Assembly (NCBI GenBank): GCA_902462295.1
Contig: CABQAZ010000006.1
Location: 11,395 to 75,394, forward strand
Length of the DNA stretch: 64,000 bases
Reading direction: 5' to 3'
Source: an uncultured Clostridium sp.
GTDB taxonomy: Bacteria; Bacillota; Clostridia; TANB77; CAG-508
Shown here one piece after another: positions 33,805-41,429 of this stretch; the stretch's first letter is position 1; each line of letters opens with the position of its first letter. Under the pieces are notes generated by a model. That model was not told the origin of the DNA, searched no databases, and was given only the letters and a program-made list of their open reading frames with translations. Made by a program: the position numbers and the translations under genes.

Positions 33805-35025
33805 ATGACATTAGTAGAAGATTTAAAATGGAGAGGACTAATAAAAGATATATCAAGTCCAGAATTGGAAGAAAAATTAAACAAAGGTGGTTTAAAGTTT
33901 TATATAGGAACAGACCCAACAGCAGACAGCTTACATGTAGGACATTTATCAAGTTTTTTAATTTCTAAAAGATTAAAAGAAGCAGGTCATCATCCAATTC
34001 TTTTAGTAGGTGGAGGAACAGGAATGATAGGAGACCCAAGACCTACAACAGAAAGAGCTATGATAAGCAAAGAACAAGTTAAACACAATTTTGAAAGCTT
34101 AAAAGCTCAAGTAGAAAAAATATTTGGATTTGAAGTAGTAAACAATAATGATTGGTATCAAGATATAAATGTAATAGATTTTTTAAGAGATTACGGAAAA
34201 TATTTTAATGTTAATTATATGTTAGATAAAGACATTATAAGAAGAAGACTAGATACAGGAATTACATATACAGAATTTTCATATATGATATTACAAGCAC
34301 TAGATTTTAAACATTTACATGAATTCAAAGGAGTAGATTTACAATGTGCAGGTTCAGACCAATGGGGAAACATTACAGCAGGAATAGACTTAATAAGAAG
34401 GTCAACAGGTGATGAAGTATATGGATTTACAATGCCATTAGTAACAGACTCACAAGGAAAGAAATTTGGAAAAAGTGAAGGAAATGCCTTATGGCTTGAT
34501 AAAACTAAAACCTCAAGTTATAAACTATATCAATTTTTTGTAAATGTAGAAGATAGTATGGTAATAGATTATTTAAAAATATATACATTTTTATCAAAAG
34601 AAGAAATTGAAGAATATGAAAAGAAGAACAATGAACATCCTGAATTAAGAGAAGCACATAAAGCTTTGGCAAGAGAAATAATAACATTTTTACATGGAAA
34701 AGAAGAATATGAAAGAGCAGAAAAATTGGCACAAAATTTATTTAACAATGAATTTAAAAATCTAACAAAACAAGACATTACAGATTTATTTGATGAACAA
34801 GATATCAAAGAAGTAGAAAGCAATATGGGATTAGTTGATATGTTAGTAAAAGTTGGAACTGCTTCTAGCAAAAGAGAAGCAAGAGAATTTATACAAAGTG
34901 GAGCTATTTCGATAAATGGAGAAAAAGTTACAGATGTAACAACAATAATAGACGATATGTTTATAGATAATACATATATAATTATAAAAAGAGGTAAGAA
35001 AAATTACTATGTAGGTAGAAAATAA
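33805..35025 (+). CDS. tyrS: Tyrosine--tRNA ligase
   Basis: The 406-aa class I synthetase has the HIGH-type motif LHVGHLSS, GTDPTADS, the tyrosine pocket YMILQALDFKHL and CAGSDQWGN, the KMSKS-type loop KFGKSEGN, and a C-terminal S4 RNA-binding domain (REAREFIQSGAISINGEKV). It charges tRNA-Tyr. AAAGGAG at ~33790 selects the ATG at 33805. I found no T-box sequence (AGGGTGGNACCGCG) in the 100 bp upstream. Confidence 0.96.
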   Translation: MTLVEDLKWRGLIKDISSPELEEKLNKGGLKFYIGTDPTADSLHVGHLSSFLISKRLKEAGHHPILLVGGGTGMIGDPRPTTERAMISKEQVKHNFESLKAQVEKIFGFEVVNNNDWYQDINVIDFLRDYGKYFNVNYMLDKDIIRRRLDTGITYTEFSYMILQALDFKHLHEFKGVDLQCAGSDQWGNITAGIDLIRRSTGDEVYGFTMPLVTDSQGKKFGKSEGNALWLDKTKTSSYKLYQFFVNVEDSMVIDYLKIYTFLSKEEIEEYEKKNNEHPELREAHKALAREIITFLHGKEEYERAEKLAQNLFNNEFKNLTKQDITDLFDEQDIKEVESNMGLVDMLVKVGTASSKREAREFIQSGAISINGEKVTDVTTIIDDMFIDNTYIIIKRGKKNYYVGRK

Positions 35026-35056
35026 AATATATATAAATAAAAGGAGTGTGAGGAAA

Positions 35057-35149
35057 ATGAGTGAGGAACCGCAAGAAAATCCAAAGCTGAAAATGGATAA
35101 AAACTTGATATATCAAAAAATAATGCAAGGTTCTGTGCTCATTTTTTGA
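35057..35149 (+). CDS. Candidate 30-aa leader peptide upstream of mgtE
   Basis: ATG at 35057 after AAGGAGTGTGAGGA. The peptide begins MSEEPQENPKLKMDKN, an acidic and proline-containing N-terminus. Its last codons lie in the right arm of an 11-bp hairpin. In enterobacterial MgtL, acidic/proline-rich N-termini make ribosomes fall off when Mg2+ is low. The location 48 bp before two Mg2+ channel genes makes a similar role attractive but unproven. Confidence 0.5.
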   Translation: MSEEPQENPKLKMDKNLIYQKIMQGSVLIF

Positions 35150-35163
35150 TACGTTATTTTTTA
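35111..35163 (+). promoter_or_regulatory. Candidate transcription attenuator ahead of mgtE
   Basis: TATCAAAAAAT (35111-35121) pairs perfectly with ATTTTTTGATA (35141-35151), with an inner GCA/TGC extension possible, and is followed by CGTTATTTTTT. The leader peptide is translated through both arms, so ribosome progress would affect folding. Confidence 0.55.
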
Positions 35164-35196
35164 ATCCATTTCTAAAAATAAATAAGGGGGAAAGAA

Positions 35197-36534
35197 ATGG
35201 AAATAGAAGAAATAAAAGAATTAGTAGAAAATAAGAAATTCACACAATTAAAAAACAAGCTAAAAGAAATGAATAGTGCTGATATTTCAGAAATATTAGA
35301 TGAACTAGAAGATAAAGAAAGTGTAATAATAGTATTTAGATTACTTGCAAAAGAAAAAGCAGGTGAAACATTTTCTCATATGGAATCAGATATGAGAGAA
35401 AAACTAATACAAGATTTAACAGATACAGAGTTAAAAAACGTATTAGATGAATTATTTATGGATGATACAGTAGACTTAATAGAAGAAATGCCATCAAATG
35501 TTGTTCCTAAAATCTTAAAAGCAATTTCACATGATGACAGAAAAATTATAAATGAATTACTAAAATATCCAGACGATAGTGCTGGAAGTATAATGACAAC
35601 AGAATTTATAGACTTAAAAGAAAATATGACAGTTGAAGAAGCTTTAAAAAGAATAAGAAAAATTGCAGTAGATTCAGAAACAATATATACATGTTATGTT
35701 TTAGACGAAAAAAGAATATTAAAAGGAATTATAAATATAAAAGATATATTGTTAGGAGAAAGAGAAGTAAAAATAGGAACATTAATGGAAACTAATATAA
35801 TATCTGTAAATACTTTAGAAGACCAAGAGGATGTAGCAAAAAAATTTGATAAATATGATTTCTATGCATTGCCTGTAGTAGATTATGAAAATAGATTAGT
35901 AGGAATTATAACAGTTGATGACGCTATTAATGTTATACAAGATGAAGTATCAGAAGATTTTGAAAAAATGGCAGCCATAACACCTACAGAAGAGGGATAT
36001 TTTCAAACATCAGTATTTAAACATGCAAAAAGTAGGATATTATGGTTATTAATATTAATGTTATCATCAGCACTTACGGGTAATATATTAACTAAATATG
36101 AGGATGCATTTGCTGTAGTGCCAATATTAGTTTCATTTATCCCTATGATAATGGGAACTGGAGGAAATTGTGGTTCACAAAGTTCAACACTTATAATTCG
36201 TGGACTTGCCACAGACGAAATAAAATTAAAAGATGTATTCAGAGTACTTTGGAAAGAAATTAGAGTTGCAATAGTTGTTGGAATTGCTTTAGCTATTGTA
36301 AATACAATAAGAATAATGATTCAATATCACAATATACAACTTGCAATCGTTCTTGGAATAACTTTAATTGCTACAGTTGTTGTTTCTAAAGTAATAGGCT
36401 GTACATTACCTTTACTTGCTAAAAGATTAAAATTAGACCCTGCAATTATGGCAGCACCATTAATTACAACAGTTGTTGATGTGTGTTCAATATTAGTGTA
36501 TTTTCAAGTTGCAACACATATTATGGGACTTTAA
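35197..36534 (+). CDS. mgtE: MgtE-family magnesium channel/transporter, first copy
   Basis: The 445-aa protein has the acidic MgtE N domain (residues 1-125), a CBS pair (~130-255) and five membrane helices with GGNCGSQSSTLIIRGLA and LDPAIMAAPLITTVVD. The N and CBS domains act as the Mg2+ sensor that closes the pore; the Asp in TTVVD is the pore metal site in the T. thermophilus protein. The segment before GGN reads IMGTGGN, where the second copy has LMDTGGN, so one conserved acidic residue is lost here. GGGGG upstream supports the start. Confidence 0.93.
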   Translation: MEIEEIKELVENKKFTQLKNKLKEMNSADISEILDELEDKESVIIVFRLLAKEKAGETFSHMESDMREKLIQDLTDTELKNVLDELFMDDTVDLIEEMPSNVVPKILKAISHDDRKIINELLKYPDDSAGSIMTTEFIDLKENMTVEEALKRIRKIAVDSETIYTCYVLDEKRILKGIINIKDILLGEREVKIGTLMETNIISVNTLEDQEDVAKKFDKYDFYALPVVDYENRLVGIITVDDAINVIQDEVSEDFEKMAAITPTEEGYFQTSVFKHAKSRILWLLILMLSSALTGNILTKYEDAFAVVPILVSFIPMIMGTGGNCGSQSSTLIIRGLATDEIKLKDVFRVLWKEIRVAIVVGIALAIVNTIRIMIQYHNIQLAIVLGITLIATVVVSKVIGCTLPLLAKRLKLDPAIMAAPLITTVVDVCSILVYFQVATHIMGL

Positions 36535-36556
36535 AATGATTGGAGGGTGATAAAAA

Positions 36557-37891
36557 ATGAATATAGAAGAAATAAGAGAATTAATAGAAAATAAACAATT
36601 TACAAAATTAAAAAAAGAAATTAAAGAAATGAAAAGTGCAGATGTCTCAATGATATTGGATGAGCTTGATAAAGAACAGGCAGTTATTGTATTTAGATTA
36701 CTATCAAAAGAAAAAGCAGGAATGGCATTCTCATATATGGAAACAGACATGAGAGAAAAGTTAATAAAAGATTTAACAGATACAGAATTAAAAAATGTAT
36801 TAGATGAATTATTTATGGATGATACGGTAGATTTAATAGAAGAAATGCCATCAAATGTGGTAACTAGAATTTTAAGAAATGTAGATAAAAATGATAGAAA
36901 AATAATAAATGAATTATTAAAATATCCAGATGATAGTGCTGGAAGTATAATGACAACAGAATTTATAGATTTAAAAGAAAATATGACAATAGAACAAGCT
37001 TTAGATAGAATACGTAAAATAGGAACAGATTCAGAAACAATATATACATGTTATGTTTTAAATCAAAATAGAAAATTACAAGGAATTATAAGTATAAAAG
37101 AACTATTATTAGCTAAGGAAGATAGTTTGATTTCTGATAATATGGAAACTAATATAATATCTGTAAATACTTTAGAAGATAAAGAAGAAGTAGCAAAGAA
37201 ATTTGATAAATATGATTTATATGCTTTGCCTGTGGTTGATAAAGAAAATAGATTAGTTGGAATAGTAACAGTTGATGATGCTATAAATGTATTACAAGAT
37301 GAAGCAGAAGAGGATTTCGAGAAAATGGCAGCCATGGCACCAACAGAAGAAAGTTATTTTGAAACATCAGTGTTTAAACATGCAAAAAATAGGATTGTAT
37401 GGTTATTAGTATTAATGCTATCATCAGCAATAACGGGAACAATTATAACAAATTATGAAAATGCATTTGCAACAGTACCATTGTTAGTAGCATTTATACC
37501 AATGTTAATGGACACTGGTGGTAACTGTGGCTCACAGAGTTCAACATTAATAATAAGAGGTCTCGCGACTGATGAACTTGAAGTAAAAGATGTGTTTAAA
37601 ATTTTATGGAAAGAAGTAAGAATAGCCGTCTTAGTAGGATTATCATTAACACTTATTAATGGACTTAGAATTTTTGCACAGTATAAAAATTTACAACTTG
37701 CATGTACAGTTGGATTAAGTATAACTGTTACTGTTATATTATCTAAATCGATTGGTTGTTTATTACCTTTACTTGCTAAAAAACTAAAATTAGACCCAGC
37801 AATTATGGCTGCACCTTTGATTACTACTATTGTTGATATTCTTTCTGTATTGGTATATTTTAATATTGCTACAGCAATTATGGGGATTTAA
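36557..37891 (+). CDS. mgtE: MgtE-family magnesium channel/transporter, second copy
   Basis: The 444-aa protein is a paralogue of the gene 22 bp upstream, similar along its whole length, with the same N domain, CBS pair and membrane domain (MDTGGNCGSQSSTLI, AAPLITTIVDILS). GGAGGGTG precedes the ATG. MgtE works as a homodimer, so heterodimers between the copies are conceivable. The tandem pair probably comes from local duplication and shares one transcript and the candidate Mg2+ leader. Confidence 0.93.
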   Translation: MNIEEIRELIENKQFTKLKKEIKEMKSADVSMILDELDKEQAVIVFRLLSKEKAGMAFSYMETDMREKLIKDLTDTELKNVLDELFMDDTVDLIEEMPSNVVTRILRNVDKNDRKIINELLKYPDDSAGSIMTTEFIDLKENMTIEQALDRIRKIGTDSETIYTCYVLNQNRKLQGIISIKELLLAKEDSLISDNMETNIISVNTLEDKEEVAKKFDKYDLYALPVVDKENRLVGIVTVDDAINVLQDEAEEDFEKMAAMAPTEESYFETSVFKHAKNRIVWLLVLMLSSAITGTIITNYENAFATVPLLVAFIPMLMDTGGNCGSQSSTLIIRGLATDELEVKDVFKILWKEVRIAVLVGLSLTLINGLRIFAQYKNLQLACTVGLSITVTVILSKSIGCLLPLLAKKLKLDPAIMAAPLITTIVDILSVLVYFNIATAIMGI

Positions 37892-37935
37892 AGTTACAAA
37901 ATATTATAAGTTTTGAAAAAATTAACATAAATGTA

Positions 37936-38116
37936 TTGACAAAAATTTGATATTTTAGTACAATAAAAAATATATTTAAGAGTATATCTAAGAAATAAAT
38001 AAATTTTGAGCGATATAGGATAACCAAAAAGCATAGACGGTTATTTACACGATGTATAGATTTTAAAAGTCTTGCAAAGGAGTCTTAATAAGAGATTTCT
38101 TTGTGAGGCTTTTTTA
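37936..38116 (+). promoter_or_regulatory. Promoter and long leader with terminator-like hairpin
   Basis: TTGACA (37936-37941), 17 bp, TACAAT (37959-37964), then about 180 nt of non-coding leader. A small stem ATAACC/GGTTAT (38020-38044) is followed by a 12-bp stem with G-U pairs (AGTCTTGCAAAG at 38068-38079 with CTTTGTGAGGCT at 38099-38110) and a T-run. This is the layout of a riboswitch or attenuator, but I do not recognise the aptamer. Confidence 0.5.
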
Positions 38117-38146
38117 TATAAAATGAAATGAAATGAGGTGAAAACA

Positions 38147-38710
38147 ATGCCAAAGTTTATGATGATAGTTGGACCACAAGCAGTAGGAAAAATGACTGTT
38201 GGACAAGAATTATCGGAAATAACAAATTTTAAATTATTACATAATCATATGACAATAGAATTATTAACTAAAATATTTGATTATAGTAAAGAGTCTTATA
38301 CAAAACTTAATTTAGATTTTAGAACACAAATATTTGAAGAATTTTCAAAAAGTAATGAATATGGAATAATTTTTACTTGTTGCTTTGATTTTGATGTTAA
38401 AGAAGAATGGGAAATAATTGAAAAATGGAGAAATATTTTTAAAGAAAAAGGTGGAGAATGTTATTTTGTTGAATTAGAAACGACTTTAGAAGAAAGATTA
38501 CGAAGGAATAAAACAAATAATAGGTTAAGCCATAAACCATCAAAAAGAGATTTGGAGTGGAGCGAAAATGATATTATAGAATCTATGGAAAAACATAGAC
38601 TAAATTCTTATCCTAATGAAATACAATTTGAAAATTATTATAGAATTGATAATACTAATATATCAGCAGAAGAAACTGCAAAATTAATAAAAGAAAAATT
38701 TGATTTATAG
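38147..38710 (+). CDS. P-loop kinase/AAA family ATPase
   Basis: The 187-aa protein begins MPKFMMIVGPQAVGKMTVG, a Walker A motif typical of small nucleoside, shikimate or gluconate-type kinases. TLEERLRRNKTNNRLSHKP looks like the LID region of such kinases. The substrate cannot be told. GAGGTG favours the ATG at 38147 over the upstream GTG. It overlaps no gene but leads closely into the GNAT gene. Confidence 0.75.
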   Translation: MPKFMMIVGPQAVGKMTVGQELSEITNFKLLHNHMTIELLTKIFDYSKESYTKLNLDFRTQIFEEFSKSNEYGIIFTCCFDFDVKEEWEIIEKWRNIFKEKGGECYFVELETTLEERLRRNKTNNRLSHKPSKRDLEWSENDIIESMEKHRLNSYPNEIQFENYYRIDNTNISAEETAKLIKEKFDL

Positions 38711-38726
38711 AAAGAAGGAATTATAT

Positions 38727-39299
38727 ATGAAATATTGCAAAAAATTAATAGGAGATAGAATATATTTATCTCCAAAAGGCTCATCTGAAGAAGAAATAGA
38801 AAAATTTACAGAATGGATGAATGATTTTCAAGTAACAGATTATACAGGAAGAACTAGCCAAATAATAACATACACTGGTGAAAAAGAATATCTTGAAAAT
38901 GCAGAAAAGAATAAAAATAATAGAACATTTAATATAGTTAATTTAGAAGATGAAAAATTAATAGGTACAGTTGGATTAGAAAATATTAATTGGGTTAAAA
39001 GAAGTGCTGTATTGGGTATTTTTATAGGAGACAAAGATTTTAGAAGTAATGGATATGGAACAGAGTCTATAAGACTTTTATTAGAATATGGTTTTAGATA
39101 TTTAAATTTACATAGTATAAGATTAGATTTATTATCAATTAATGAAAGAGCTCATAAATGTTATCTAAAATGTGGTTTTAAGGATACTGGAGCAAGTCGT
39201 GAAGAAATATTTTTAAATGGTAAGTATTATGATAAACTACATATGGATATACTTGAAAGTGAATTTGATGGGGATTATATTAGGAATAAAAATATATAA
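38727..39299 (+). CDS. GNAT family N-acetyltransferase (RimJ/RimL-like)
   Basis: The 190-aa protein has the GNAT acetyl-CoA pocket: LGIFIGDKDFRSNGYGTESIRLLLEYGF, then HSIRLDLLSINERAHKCYLKCGFKDTG. It resembles RimJ/RimL-type enzymes that acetylate protein N-termini or small amines. GAAGGA places the start at 38727; the TTG at 38700 has no site. It is 16 bp from the kinase gene and probably cotranscribed. Confidence 0.85.
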   Translation: MKYCKKLIGDRIYLSPKGSSEEEIEKFTEWMNDFQVTDYTGRTSQIITYTGEKEYLENAEKNKNNRTFNIVNLEDEKLIGTVGLENINWVKRSAVLGIFIGDKDFRSNGYGTESIRLLLEYGFRYLNLHSIRLDLLSINERAHKCYLKCGFKDTGASREEIFLNGKYYDKLHMDILESEFDGDYIRNKNI

Positions 39300-39345
39300 T
39301 TAAAAGTGAAATTCAGAAATGTAAATATAAAAAATTTGTGAAAAA

Positions 39346-39388
39346 CTAGCACTCTCTTATTGACATTGCTAAAATATAGATATATAAT
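39346..39388 (+). promoter_or_regulatory. CIRCE element and sigma-A promoter of htpG
   Basis: CTAGCACTC-N9-CATTGCTAA (39346-39372) is a slightly degenerate CIRCE. TTGACA (39360-39365) and TATAAT (39383-39388) are 17 bp apart and hold the same position relative to CIRCE as in clpB. Confidence 0.88.
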
Positions 39389-39417
39389 AAGCAATAGAAA
39401 AGGAGAGTGTATTTATT

Positions 39418-41304
39418 ATGGAAACAAAACAGTTTAAAGCAGAGTCAAAAAGACTACTAGATTTAATGATAAATTCAATATATACAAATAAGGAGATTTT
39501 TTTAAGAGAGCTTATTTCAAATGCAAGTGATGCGATAGACAAACTAGCATATCGTTCACTAACAGACAAAAATTTAAATGTAGACACATCAAAATTAGAA
39601 ATCAAAATAAAAGTTGACAAGGAAAATCGTCAAATAATAATAAAAGACAATGGATGTGGAATGACAGAACAAGAACTTGAAAACAATTTAGGAACAATTG
39701 CTCAAAGTGGATCTTTAGCATTTAAAGAAGCTAATGAGAAAAAAGAAGATATTGATATAATAGGGCAATTTGGAGTAGGATTTTATTCTGCATTTATGGT
39801 AAGTGACAAAGTAACAGTTGAAAGCAAATCAGTTGATGAAGAACAAGCACATAAATGGGAATCAACAGGAGCAGAAGGCTATACAATAGAGCCATGTGAC
39901 AAACAAGATGTAGGGACAACAATAACATTACACATAAAAGAAGACAATGAAGATGAAAAATATAGCGAATTCTTAGATCAATATAAAATTCAAGAATTAA
40001 TTAAAAGATATTCAGACTATATAAGACATCCAATAAAAATGGACATTGAGCATAAACATAAAAAAGAAGGAACAGAAGATGAATATGAAACACATATAGA
40101 AATAGAAACTGTAAATAGTATGATTCCTATTTGGAAAAAAGAAAAAAGCAAGGTAACAAAGGAAGAATACAATAGTTTTTATACAGAAAAATTTAATGAT
40201 TTTATGCCACCATTAAAAGTAATTCATTCATCAGTAGAAGGTCAATTCACATATAATGCATTATTATATATACCATCACATTTACCATATGATTACTATT
40301 CACAAGAATATGAAAAAGGACTTCAATTATATTCAAATGGAGTACTTATAATGAATAAATGTAGTGAATTATTACCAGATTATTTTGGATTTGTAAAAGG
40401 ATTAGTTGACAGTCCAGACTTATCTCTAAATATTTCAAGAGAAATGTTACAACATGACAGACAACTAAGAATTATAGCAAAAAATCTTGAAAATAAGATA
40501 AAGTCAGAATTACAGAATATGTTAAAAAATGATAGAGAAGAATACGAAAAATTCTTCAATACATTTGGAATGCAATTAAAATATGGAACATATAACAATT
40601 ATGGTATGGACAAAGATAAATTAAAAGATTTATTAATGTTCTATTCTTCAACAGAAAAGAAACTTGTAACATTAGGTGAATATGTTTCAAGAATGAAAGA
40701 GGGACAAGATACTATTTACTATGCTTCTGGTGAATCAGTAGATAAAATTGATATGCTACCACAGGTAGAGGGTATAAAAGATAAAGAATATGAAATATTG
40801 TATTTAACTGAAAATGTTGATGAGTTTGTAATGCAAGTATTACAAGAATATGAGGGAAAGAAATTTGCTAATGTATGTGCAGATAATATAGATTTAGAAT
40901 CTAAAGAAGAAAAAGAAGAACTAGAAAAAGTCAATGAAGAAAATAAATCTATGTTTGAAGTTATGAAAGAAGCTATAAATTCAGAAGTTCAAAATATAAG
41001 ATTTACACACAAATTAAAGAATCATCCAGTTTGTTTAACAAGTGAGGGAGCAGTTTCTATAGGTATGGAAAAGACATTAAATGCAATGCCTAATAATAAT
41101 GAAAATATTAAAGCACAAACTATCTTAGAGATTAATGAAAATCATCCTATTGTAAATAAACTAAAAGATTTGTATGAGAATAATAAAGATGGACTAAAAG
41201 ATTATACAAAGGTTTTATATTCTCAAGCAAGATTAATTGAGGGATTACCTATTGAAAACCCTACAGAAATTAGTAACTTAATTTGTAATTTAATATCAAA
41301 ATAA
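39418..41304 (+). CDS. htpG: Molecular chaperone HtpG (Hsp90)
   Basis: The 628-aa protein has the GHKL ATPase N domain (ELISNASDAIDKLAYRS, DNGCGMT, GQFGVGFYSAFMV), the middle domain (GLVDSPDLSLNISREMLQ) and a C-terminal dimerisation domain. It should assist protein folding in the cytoplasm using ATP. The CIRCE operator upstream indicates HrcA repression, which is unusual for htpG in B. subtilis (there it is not in the HrcA regulon) but known elsewhere. Downstream of it is a terminator. Confidence 0.97.
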   Translation: METKQFKAESKRLLDLMINSIYTNKEIFLRELISNASDAIDKLAYRSLTDKNLNVDTSKLEIKIKVDKENRQIIIKDNGCGMTEQELENNLGTIAQSGSLAFKEANEKKEDIDIIGQFGVGFYSAFMVSDKVTVESKSVDEEQAHKWESTGAEGYTIEPCDKQDVGTTITLHIKEDNEDEKYSEFLDQYKIQELIKRYSDYIRHPIKMDIEHKHKKEGTEDEYETHIEIETVNSMIPIWKKEKSKVTKEEYNSFYTEKFNDFMPPLKVIHSSVEGQFTYNALLYIPSHLPYDYYSQEYEKGLQLYSNGVLIMNKCSELLPDYFGFVKGLVDSPDLSLNISREMLQHDRQLRIIAKNLENKIKSELQNMLKNDREEYEKFFNTFGMQLKYGTYNNYGMDKDKLKDLLMFYSSTEKKLVTLGEYVSRMKEGQDTIYYASGESVDKIDMLPQVEGIKDKEYEILYLTENVDEFVMQVLQEYEGKKFANVCADNIDLESKEEKEELEKVNEENKSMFEVMKEAINSEVQNIRFTHKLKNHPVCLTSEGAVSIGMEKTLNAMPNNNENIKAQTILEINENHPIVNKLKDLYENNKDGLKDYTKVLYSQARLIEGLPIENPTEISNLICNLISK

Positions 41305-41312
41305 AAATAAGT

Positions 41313-41358
41313 AAATCTGTCAAAATAAGTGATTTCTATTGACAGATTTTATTTTTTC
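41313..41358 (+). terminator. Intrinsic terminator of htpG
   Basis: AAATCTGTCAA pairs exactly with TTGACAGATTT and is followed by a T-rich run. Confidence 0.9.
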
Positions 41359-41380
41359 TCATAAAATTTAAAATAAGATA

Positions 41381-41411
41381 TTGACTCTTCCCTTAAGGTT
41401 AGGTGTATATT
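41381..41411 (+). promoter_or_regulatory. MerR-type promoter with 19-bp spacer
   Basis: TTGACT (41381-41386) and TATATT (41406-41411) are 19 bp apart, the hallmark of MerR-activated promoters, with a palindromic CCTTAAGG in the spacer (41390-41397). It drives the MerR-VirD4 fusion gene directly downstream. Confidence 0.8.
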
Positions 41412-41429
41412 AAATTTAGGAGGAAAAGA

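Noticed and set aside
35026..35196. M-box riboswitch upstream of mgtE
   Set aside because: The conserved M-box core could not be found; a short ORF and simple hairpin occupy the leader instead.
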